DNA of 10,489 bases from Candidatus Sabulitectum sp. (GTDB lineage Bacteria; Fermentibacterota; Fermentibacteria; Fermentibacterales; Fermentibacteraceae). Positions 5,057 to 10,489 of the stretch are shown here, piece after piece (position 1 is the stretch's first letter; every line of letters begins with the position of its first letter). The position numbers were made by a program, and so were the translations under genes. The stretch is taken from assembly GCA_023145935.1 (NCBI GenBank), contig JAGLDB010000058.1, forward strand, positions 1 to 10,489, given 5' to 3'. The notes under the pieces were generated by a model that did not search any database, was not told the DNA's origin, and worked only from the letters and a program-made list of their open reading frames with translations.

Positions 5057-6247
5057 TTATTCCGATTCCATCCGTCCTTCTCCGTCAACTTTGAGAACCC
5101 ACATATCGGTATCACCAGCACCCTGGCTGGAAGTATATCCAGATACGATGAAACCGCCTCCAGCGGCAGGTGTGATATGTTCTGCACCCTCGTTGCCTGG
5201 TCCTCCATGTGTTTCAGACCATTGTACTTCCCCTGAATCATCGATGCAGAGAAGCCAGAGGTCCATCCTGCCCGCACCCTGAGAAGCTGTGCTTCCGGCG
5301 ATGACGCAACCATCAGGACTGGAGGTAATGGAAAAAGCCATGTCATCCATATCTTCGCCGTAAGTCCATTGATCAACAAGATCTCCATCTGGTGAAACAA
5401 GAGCGGCCCAGGCATCGCGATTTCCGGATTTGGTTTCCGCATAACCGGTCATCATGATATTGCCGCCGGCCATTTCAACCATATCAAGCGGGTAGCAGTT
5501 GCCGGGCTGCCCGGGAAACGTCTCAAGCCATTCTTCGTTTCCATTGGAATCTACCCTCATAATAAAGGGAACGGTATAGTTTCCAGCGTTTGGATTTTCA
5601 ACTGAACCGATTATCAGAAAATCACTGTTTTCCATTTCGATCAGAGCCTCCGCCATGCCTGTTCCTGCGTGGCCGAACTGCCTGTTCCACATCTCATTGC
5701 CTTCGGCATCGGTCTTCAGAATGCTGATTACTGTTCCATCTCCGGCCAGAGAATCAACATATCCTGCAAGCAGGAAACCTCCATCCGAGGATTGGATCAT
5801 GTCGTAGGTCCAGTCATCATTACTGGTTCCCACCGATCTTTCCCAAACAATCTCGCCATGATCATCCAGCTTGAATATCCAGTTCTGCTGCCCCTCTTTC
5901 ACGGTTGTGGTAACTCCGGCGAACACAAAACAGTCATCATCAGTTTCCAGTCCGGCTACTGCAAGATCCACCCATGGCCCGGAAAAATATTCTCCTGCCC
6001 AGACAACTTCTCTGTCACTGTCGGTTCTCACGATCATGCAGTCTACACCTCCGGCATTTTCGGATGAGGTGATAGCTCTGGAAACGTCAATGATGAAAAT
6101 ACCGCAAGTCAGGATACCTCCATCTTCGGTAACAAGAGAGAAAAACGCCTGTTCCGGCAAATCGGTACCGTACGTCTGTTCCCATGTGTCAGAATATGCA
6201 GCAGCAGCCAAAACAATAATCGATATCATCATAAATCCGATCCTCAC
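5057..6247 (-). CDS. Secreted seven-repeat beta-propeller-like protein
   Basis: The protein consists of about seven repeats of roughly 50-55 aa built on the pattern D-G-G-F-hydrophobic-G-(Y/x)-S...D-W-(hydrophobic)-K-hydrophobic-D..G-(E/N)-x-x-W. Clear copies include DGGFLLAGYVDS, NSDFLIIGSVEN, GGNIMMTGYAET, DGCVIAGSTASQGAG and GGGFIVSGYTSSQGAG. Seven such repeats suggest a seven-bladed beta-propeller; proteins of this kind are common exported proteins of unknown ligand in uncultured Gram-negative bacteria. The frame is open to an ATG at 6307, but I chose GTG at 6245-6247: it has AGGGGG with 7-base spacing, and the protein then begins MRIGFMMISIIVLAAAAYSD, a clean signal peptide with cleavage near residue 17. 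That gives 396 aa. The composition is acidic. It ends with the last repeat and has no sorting or membrane anchor, so it is probably periplasmic or released. No enzymatic residues are recognised. Confidence 0.8.
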   Translation of the reverse strand: MRIGFMMISIIVLAAAAYSDTWEQTYGTDLPEQAFFSLVTEDGGILTCGIFIIDVSRAITSSENAGGVDCMIVRTDSDREVVWAGEYFSGPWVDLAVAGLETDDDCFVFAGVTTTVKEGQQNWIFKLDDHGEIVWERSVGTSNDDWTYDMIQSSDGGFLLAGYVDSLAGDGTVISILKTDAEGNEMWNRQFGHAGTGMAEALIEMENSDFLIIGSVENPNAGNYTVPFIMRVDSNGNEEWLETFPGQPGNCYPLDMVEMAGGNIMMTGYAETKSGNRDAWAALVSPDGDLVDQWTYGEDMDDMAFSITSSPDGCVIAGSTASQGAGRMDLWLLCIDDSGEVQWSETHGGPGNEGAEHITPAAGGGFIVSGYTSSQGAGDTDMWVLKVDGEGRMESE

Positions 6248-6351
6248 GATATTCCCCCTGATTCTGTTTAAAAAAGCTTTGTTCCTGAGGCCAAAGCCCT
6301 GAAACATTTAATATATGGTGTATGAGCTTTGACGAAAAGCTGTTTCAGGTC

Positions 6352-6368
6352 ATCCTTGCGTCAAGGAT
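6352..6368. other. Small hairpin between two minus-strand genes
   Basis: ATCCTTG (6352-6358) pairs with CAAGGAT (6362-6368) around a 3-base loop, 10 bases after the stop of the four-helix membrane protein. A second weaker hairpin (AGCTTT/AAAGCT) lies at about 6325-6341. Neither is followed by a proper T tract on the minus strand, so terminator function is uncertain. Confidence 0.35.
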
Positions 6369-6378
6369 AGAATTCTGA

Positions 6379-6789
6379 TCATTTCGTGCTGTATTGAATC
6401 CTGTCTCTGGTTTGAAAGAGAAACATCAGGAACAATGTTGCCCACACAAGATCTCCCAGTGCAAGAACAAATGCGATCGCAGTGACCTTCCCCGAGATGA
6501 AGAAACAGGTAAATGCGCAGAAGAGGGACAGTTTGCCCAATGCTCCCAGCCACACAATTCCCCGATTGGCAGTTATCTGCCTTGAAACCATGTAGTATCC
6601 AATTCCGAAGATAAGCACGGCTGTAATGGCAATCCTGTAGAACAAAGCCTGATAGAAACAATTAGTATATGCTTCCGAGCCAAAGAACAGCTGAAGCTGG
6701 AATTGATAGAAAGCCAGCCCAGCCACTGTTGCAATAACATTCCACAGGGCAGCCAGAAGAAACATTCTGCTGTAAAACCTGTCAGTCAT
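6379..6789 (-). CDS. Four-helix integral membrane protein, 136 aa
   Basis: Four hydrophobic segments at about residues 9-28, 48-67, 77-98 and 103-124 are separated by short polar turns; the C-terminus is charged (QTRDRIQYSTK). The pattern (ALWN near the first helix, a short FGSE-type loop, FGIGYYMVSRQ after helix 2, then LGALGKL) resembles a widespread unnamed family of four-helix bacterial membrane proteins. I know no function for it. The ATG at 6787-6789 has GGAG 8 bases upstream, a good ribosome site. It lies upstream of the propeller gene on the same strand with a 131-base gap holding hairpins, so a shared transcript is possible but not shown. No catalytic or transport motif is visible. 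Confidence 0.75.
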   Translation of the reverse strand: MTDRFYSRMFLLAALWNVIATVAGLAFYQFQLQLFFGSEAYTNCFYQALFYRIAITAVLIFGIGYYMVSRQITANRGIVWLGALGKLSLFCAFTCFFISGKVTAIAFVLALGDLVWATLFLMFLFQTRDRIQYSTK

Positions 6790-6948
6790 AATGTTGCTCC
6801 AAACTTGTCACATCAATATGTCTACTCTCTCTGTTGGAACATGGCAATATCAGCGTTCAAATGTTTCTTGATCAGGGAGCGCACGGAAATGACTCAAAGG
6901 TTTTTGGGATAGATTTGTCTCGGTGAATTCACAGGACGAGAAAATTGA

Positions 6949-6977
6949 TTGACAATATCCTGCAAACAGGTTAAAAT
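6949..6977 (+). promoter_or_regulatory. Sigma70 promoter of the DUF6922/AbiEii module, leaderless
   Basis: A perfect TTGACA (6949-6954) and TAAAAT (6972-6977) are separated by 17 bases. Six bases lie between the -10 element and the ATG at 6984, so the expected transcription start falls on or within one base of the start codon. No Shine-Dalgarno sequence precedes the ATG. The mRNA is therefore predicted to be leaderless. Confidence 0.7.
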
Positions 6978-6983
6978 GTTAGC

Positions 6984-7283
6984 ATGAATAAACTAAAGCC
7001 GGTATTGAGGAAGAGCCTTTTCTGGGATGTAGACTTTGATGGCATTGATTATCAGAGTCATGCCCGTTTTGTGATTGAACGAGTGCTCGCTCGGGGAAGC
7101 TTGAATGACTGGCGACAACTTTGCGACTACTACGGATTGGAGAGGATCAAGAACGAGGCTCTTCAAATTCGTTATCTGGATGAGCTTACATTGAACTTTT
7201 GTCACACATTCTTCAACATTCCAAAAGAGAAATTCAGATGTTACAATACAGATCAATCTATCCGGAAACTCTGGAGTTACTGA
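6984..7283 (+). CDS. DUF6922-like antitoxin of an AbiEii-type module
   Basis: The 99 aa contain the pattern LFWDVDFDGIDYQSHARFVI (12-31), then ERVLARGSLNDW, a RIKNEA helix and a C-terminal FNIPKEKFRCY. From memory this is the DUF6922 family, small helical proteins encoded just before AbiEii/AbiGii nucleotidyltransferase toxins and presumed to be their antitoxins and regulators. The ATG at 6984 is the first in frame and lies directly after a strong promoter with no ribosome site, as in leaderless genes. The coding end overlaps the toxin start by 46 bases, so the two are translated from one message. The family match covers most of the protein; the last 12 residues lie in the overlap. Confidence 0.8.
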   Translation: MNKLKPVLRKSLFWDVDFDGIDYQSHARFVIERVLARGSLNDWRQLCDYYGLERIKNEALQIRYLDELTLNFCHTFFNIPKEKFRCYNTDQSIRKLWSY

Positions 7284-7882
7284 AAGAACTGATGCTGCAG
7301 CCGTGTTTGCAGGATTTCTTTCTTGTGGGCGGAACGGCTCTGGCGTTACAGATCGGACATCGCATTTCCGTTGATATTGATATGTTCACTCAGAGCAAGT
7401 TTGATTCGGCAAAACTACTGCTCGAGCTGCAGAAGCATTTCTCCGTGGCCAATGCAGCTGCTGGTAAGAATTCATTGAGCTTTGACGGAGCATTGCAGGG
7501 CGGGAATAATGAAATTGTAAAAGTGGATTTGATAAGATATTCTTATCCATTGATCAATCCGGTTCGAACAATAGACCAAGTCAGACTGCTTTCTGTTGAA
7601 GACATTATTCCAATGAAGTTATCTGCGGTTGCGGGACGAGGTTCAAGGAAAGACTTTTACGACATATTTTACCTGCTTGATATGTACGGTCTTGAACAAA
7701 TGATAAGCCTGTTTGAGACCAAATTCCCGCAAACCAGCAAGTTTCATATTCTTAAAAGCCTTGCATTTTTTGAAGACGCTGAATCAGAACCGGATCCACA
7801 GACAATAGAGAGCATTGATTGGACTGTGGTCAAGGAGAGAATTACAGCAGCAGTCAATGCTTTTGCAGGCAGACAGGGTTGA
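7238..7882 (+). CDS. AbiEii/AbiGii-family nucleotidyltransferase toxin
   Basis: This is a MNT-fold nucleotidyltransferase of the AbiEii type; characterised relatives stop growth by adding nucleotides to tRNA 3' ends. With the ATG at 7238-7240 the protein has 214 aa. Motifs: GGTALALQIGHRISVDIDMF (31-50), giving the Gly-Gly and the acidic pair Asp46 and Asp48; a third acidic residue Asp97 in VKVDLIRY; and K(127)LSAVAGRGSRKDFYDIFYLL, with Lys127, Lys138, Asp139 and Asp142 typical of the family. A TTG at 7199 would extend it by 13 residues, but AGAGAA before the ATG and the family's usual MLYYxTxxPxTLELL beginning favour 7238. All expected catalytic residues are present, so the toxin looks active. 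It is coupled to the upstream antitoxin by a 46-base overlap. A hairpin at 7978-7998 may end transcription. Confidence 0.88.
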   Translation: MLQYRSIYPETLELLKELMLQPCLQDFFLVGGTALALQIGHRISVDIDMFTQSKFDSAKLLLELQKHFSVANAAAGKNSLSFDGALQGGNNEIVKVDLIRYSYPLINPVRTIDQVRLLSVEDIIPMKLSAVAGRGSRKDFYDIFYLLDMYGLEQMISLFETKFPQTSKFHILKSLAFFEDAESEPDPQTIESIDWTVVKERITAAVNAFAGRQG

Positions 7883-7885
7883 AAC

Positions 7886-7909
7886 AACTTTTGCAACCAT
7901 TATCCTGAA
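7886..7909 (+). repeat. Short repeat, copy B
   Basis: Uninterrupted form of the sequence at 44-77: AACTTTTGCA joined directly to ACCATTATCCTGAA, one mismatch and 9 bases shorter than copy A. It begins 4 bases after the toxin stop codon. It may be an interspersed short repeat or chance. Confidence 0.3.
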
Positions 7910-7977
7910 ATCGCTCTGAATAACCTGCACAAGTATCACCATAGCCAACACACAAGCATTTGCGGCAGGTTCATTCT

Positions 7978-7998
7978 GTAGCACTTTACTTGTGCTAC
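7978..7998. terminator. Hairpin between convergent genes, possible weak terminator
   Basis: GTAGCAC (7978-7984) pairs perfectly with GTGCTAC (7992-7998) around a 7-base loop. On the plus strand it is followed by TTCTTATTCT, a loose T-rich tail, so it could end the toxin message. It lies 3 bases past the hydrolase stop (8002-8004) on the minus strand, where the tail is not T-rich. The stem is only 7 bp. Confidence 0.5.
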
Positions 7999-8001
7999 TT
8001 C

Positions 8002-8877
8002 TTATTCTGTGCCGATAAAGTCTCTTAGCAGCATGTAGTACTGGGTGTAGTCCTGAATGTTGTTGTGTGTGGCCTCAGGTATTGTGGCTGTTTCCAGAAT
8101 GTCCCGGTTGAATTGCGCTATGAGACTATCTGTAGAGGAGCCTGGTATTATCTGATCATTCTCTGCCTTGATTATCAGGGTTGGTGCGGTGATCTGTGAA
8201 GCTCTTTCTGCTGAATTGTACTTGTCTTTCATCATGAGCTGCATGGGGAAGATGGGATATGTTGCCTGGGCGATGTTCACCAGGCAGTCGTAAGGCTCTA
8301 CCAGCACAAGCCTGTGAATGTCTCTTTCAGTGGCCAGGTAGGTGGCTACCCCTGTACCAAGGCTTCTGCCTATAACGATTATGTGATTGTGCTCCGGTGC
8401 TATGTGGTCGTATATGGCCATGGCATCATCGTAGAGACCTGTTTCTGTTGGTGAACCGTCGCTTTCACCATAACCTCTGTAGTTGATGAAATAGATGGTG
8501 TGAGTGCTGAAGAGATCTTTGAAGTCTACTATGCTTGCCTCGGGTCTTTCCCCATTGCCGCCGAAATAGATTATGGCTTTGCTGTTGCCGGGGTTCACCA
8601 CCCAGCCTCTCAGGGTGATGTCTCCGTTTCTGATCTCTACCTGCTGTTCACTGGTTGCCAGAACTCCCGGCTGCGGAAAGTAGAGGAATTTCCTCTGGTT
8701 CAGATAGAGATAGGCTGCAGTAACAATGTATCCGATTGCTATAACGATCAGAGCAGAAGTGACAAAGATCTTTATGGGATTCCTCCTGTTCTTCTTTCTT
8801 CTTACAGCTTTCTTTTTTGTGTTCTTTGTATTCTTAGTTCTCAAATCTGCCTGCCGTTCCTCTGTTTTCTCATGCAA
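8002..8877 (-). CDS. Membrane-anchored alpha/beta hydrolase (Bem46/YfhR-like)
   Basis: A serine hydrolase of the alpha/beta fold, substrate unknown. Numbering from a TTG start at 8875-8877 (291 aa): a very basic segment rich in Lys, Arg, Asn and Thr, a single transmembrane helix at about 36-59, the usual FLYFPQPG entry of this family, GG-N-G (oxyanion region), YRGYGESDG, the nucleophile motif GRSLG with Ser172, the acid Asp241 in AENDQIIPG, and His271 in EATHNN. The catalytic triad is complete. The basic residues before the helix predict an inside N-terminus and an extracytoplasmic enzyme domain. The frame is open to 9024, but that part overlaps the TPR gene in another frame. AGGAAAA precedes the TTG; a second TTG at 8842-8844 with GGCAGG is an alternative start. 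The TPR gene ends 34 bases upstream, so the two probably form an operon. Confidence 0.85.
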   Translation of the reverse strand: MHEKTEERQADLRTKNTKNTKKKAVRRKKNRRNPIKIFVTSALIVIAIGYIVTAAYLYLNQRKFLYFPQPGVLATSEQQVEIRNGDITLRGWVVNPGNSKAIIYFGGNGERPEASIVDFKDLFSTHTIYFINYRGYGESDGSPTETGLYDDAMAIYDHIAPEHNHIIVIGRSLGTGVATYLATERDIHRLVLVEPYDCLVNIAQATYPIFPMQLMMKDKYNSAERASQITAPTLIIKAENDQIIPGSSTDSLIAQFNRDILETATIPEATHNNIQDYTQYYMLLRDFIGTE

Positions 8878-8911
8878 GTGATGATTGTTTTCCTGAGTTG
8901 CGATACAAGAT

Positions 8912-10489
8912 TTACTGCGAGTACCCGTACAGCTCGGCAGCCTCGAAATCTTTCTGGGCTCCGGTACTGTCTCCGAGTTGTTCTCTGGCCAATGCCCTCC
9001 AGTGATAGAGTGGTCCATAATCACTTACCAGATCTATTGCAATATCGTAATCAGCCACTGCATCTTCATAGTTTTCCATTTGGGCATACACATTGCCTCT
9101 GAAGAAATGCAGCTCCGGATTGTCTGGATCAAGTTCCATCGCTCTGGTGTAGTCCAGAGCAGACAGTTCAAAGTCACCGGTCTGAAGGTAGAGCCAGGCT
9201 CTGTTGATGTATCCGTCCCGGTAGTCCGGTGCCAGTTCGATGGTAAGGCATATATCATTCATAGCGCTGCTGTAATCCTGAAGATCTCCGTAAATGAAGT
9301 AACGATACTCGTACAGTAGAAAATCATCGGGTGCAAGCTGGATGGCGGTGTTGAATTCTTGCAGTGCCAGATCATATTCGTTTGCTTCATGAAACAGCTT
9401 CCCGCGGTTGCTGTAATACTCAGGGTTATCCGGGCTGATCTCTATTGCGGTATTGAAGCTTTCCAGGGCCGCGTTAAAATCACGCATCACCAATTGTTGA
9501 ATCAACCCCTGCTGGTTGTACACATCAGTTAAGTTTGTGTTCAGCTCGATGGCAGTGTTGTAGTTCTGAAGGGCGGTTTCATAAACACGAAGTGCTTGAT
9601 GCAGCAGGCCTCTGTAGTAATAGAAGTCTGCATTGTCCGGGTTCAATTCGATGGCTTTGTTTACATCAAGCAGACCGGGCTCATACAAACCCAGCATACC
9701 GTATGCTCTTCCCCGTCCACAGTATGCCAGACCATCGTCCGGATTGATCTCGATGGCTTTGTCGAAGTCTCCGATCGCCCTGTTGGGGTCGGTGTCAATG
9801 AAACAAAGACCCCTGTCTCCGTAGGCCCACCATGCGGTTTCAGGTTCAAGTTCTATTACCCTGGTAAAGTCATCTACAGCATTTGTTGCATCACCTAGAA
9901 TACGGTAGGAATCAGCCCTGAAGTAGTATGCATTGGAAAAATACGGCAAGATCTGGATTGCAGCTGTATGGTCATCTACAGCATTCTGGTATTCGCCCAG
10001 AATATTCCAGGCCAGAGCACGATTGTAGTAGGCTTTGGCAGAGAAGGAATTGATTTCGACGGCTGTATTGAAATCAATCATTGCAGCTTCCATGTTACCG
10101 GTATTTTTGTAAACAATACCTCTTTCGATGTAAGCGTTCTCTGATTCAGGATCCAGCTCTATCGCCTTTGTGTAGTCTGCAAGAGCTTCTTCGAAGTTTC
10201 CGTTGTAGTAGTATGAAGCAGCCCTGACTTCGTAGGCTTCAGCATAATCAGGAGCCAATTCGACTGCTGTGGATCCGTCAGCGATGGCAAGGTCATACTC
10301 TGCAAGATTTCGATAGATGATGGATCTGTTGATGTAGGCCCTTGGGATGGATCCATCCAGTTCGATTGCCGTATTCAGATCATCCAGGGCAGCCCCTGAT
10401 TCTGCCAGAGCTATAAGAGTTCTGCCTCTGTCTATGAATTGCTGGGGATCTTCCGGTTGGATCTCGATCGCTTTATTGAAGTCAGCCAG
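8912..10489 (-). CDS. TPR-repeat protein, N-terminus outside the window
   Basis: The frame is open from the right edge of the window to a TAA at 8912-8914, giving 525 visible residues; the gene starts beyond 10489. The TTG near 10258 is only an internal codon, since clear repeats continue upstream of it (LADFNKAIEIQPEDP, LDDLNTAIELDGS, DGSTAVELAPDY). The visible part is almost wholly tetratricopeptide repeats of 34 aa, about 15 in a row, each with the A-(I/V)-E-L-x-P-(D/E)-x helix-B ending and N/Y-R-G helix-A pattern. TPRs are protein-binding superhelices. The array ends in a short non-repeat tail, EAAELYGYSQ. The side-by-side repeats look diverged rather than recently duplicated. No catalytic domain is seen in the visible part; one may lie at the missing N-terminus, as may a signal peptide. 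The hydrolase follows directly. Confidence 0.9.
   Translation of the reverse strand: MADFNKAIEIQPEDPQQFIDRGRTLIALAESGAALDDLNTAIELDGSIPRAYINRSIIYRNLAEYDLAIADGSTAVELAPDYAEAYEVRAASYYYNGNFEEALADYTKAIELDPESENAYIERGIVYKNTGNMEAAMIDFNTAVEINSFSAKAYYNRALAWNILGEYQNAVDDHTAAIQILPYFSNAYYFRADSYRILGDATNAVDDFTRVIELEPETAWWAYGDRGLCFIDTDPNRAIGDFDKAIEINPDDGLAYCGRGRAYGMLGLYEPGLLDVNKAIELNPDNADFYYYRGLLHQALRVYETALQNYNTAIELNTNLTDVYNQQGLIQQLVMRDFNAALESFNTAIEISPDNPEYYSNRGKLFHEANEYDLALQEFNTAIQLAPDDFLLYEYRYFIYGDLQDYSSAMNDICLTIELAPDYRDGYINRAWLYLQTGDFELSALDYTRAMELDPDNPELHFFRGNVYAQMENYEDAVADYDIAIDLVSDYGPLYHWRALAREQLGDSTGAQKDFEAAELYGYSQ

Noticed and set aside
8878..9024. N-terminal extension of the hydrolase to the ATG at 9024
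   Set aside because: It overlaps the TPR gene out of frame by 113 bases, has no ribosome site, and adds a low-complexity segment before the basic region and membrane helix.
8500..9102. 200-codon plus-strand frame opposite the hydrolase and TPR genes
   Set aside because: Antisense shadow of two well-supported genes; Cys/Phe/Leu-rich composition with no recognisable domain.

Overview
The window is bacterial, with dense, mostly non-overlapping genes on both strands, Shine-Dalgarno sites and sigma70-like promoters. The organism cannot be named from it. The long tetratricopeptide array, the secreted 'DGGF-aG' beta-propeller protein and the intermediate base composition resemble uncultured bacteria of the FCB/Fermentibacteria type, but this is a weak guess. 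Apart from the lar genes the content is accessory-like: two toxin-antitoxin-type modules, one of them decayed, and several unrecognised membrane or exported proteins.

Layout. 1-180: no firm gene; only a possible gene tail and a possible gene start at the left edge. 184-1169 (minus): two translationally coupled small membrane proteins of unknown function (49 aa, then 260 aa), ending at a clear intrinsic terminator. 1200-1440: a GC-rich, hairpin-rich segment with no credible gene, possibly an interspersed repeat. 1446-5015: a nickel-pincer nucleotide (NPN) cofactor locus, with larE on the minus strand divergent from larC-larB on the plus strand. The larE/larC gap holds a PIN-domain toxin pseudogene and its intact 52-aa partner, with their own strong promoter. 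An exact 23-bp direct repeat brackets this cassette. 5057-6247 (minus): a secreted seven-repeat beta-propeller-like protein. 6379-6789 (minus): a four-helix membrane protein. 6949-7882 (plus): a DUF6922-like antitoxin and an AbiEii-type nucleotidyltransferase toxin, read from a promoter placed so that the mRNA should be leaderless. 7978-7998: a hairpin between convergent genes. 8002-10489 (minus): a TPR-repeat protein whose N-terminus lies outside the window, followed by a membrane-anchored alpha/beta hydrolase.

How the genes work together. LarB carboxylates and hydrolyses nicotinic acid adenine dinucleotide to a dicarboxylated pyridinium mononucleotide, LarE adds two sulfurs, and LarC inserts nickel. 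The product is the cofactor of lactate racemase (LarA) and its relatives. All three maturation enzymes are here, but no larA-like apoenzyme is. Several usually conserved acidic residues differ: LarB has Asp180 where Glu is expected, and LarC has Asn7 and Asn15 where Asp is usual. The toxin cassette sits between larE and its divergent partners, so larE may now be read from the toxin promoter.

The observations most worth a second look are the repeat-bracketed cassette inside the lar locus, the coupled 49-aa/260-aa membrane pair, the apparently leaderless antitoxin transcript, and the hairpin-rich segment downstream of larE.
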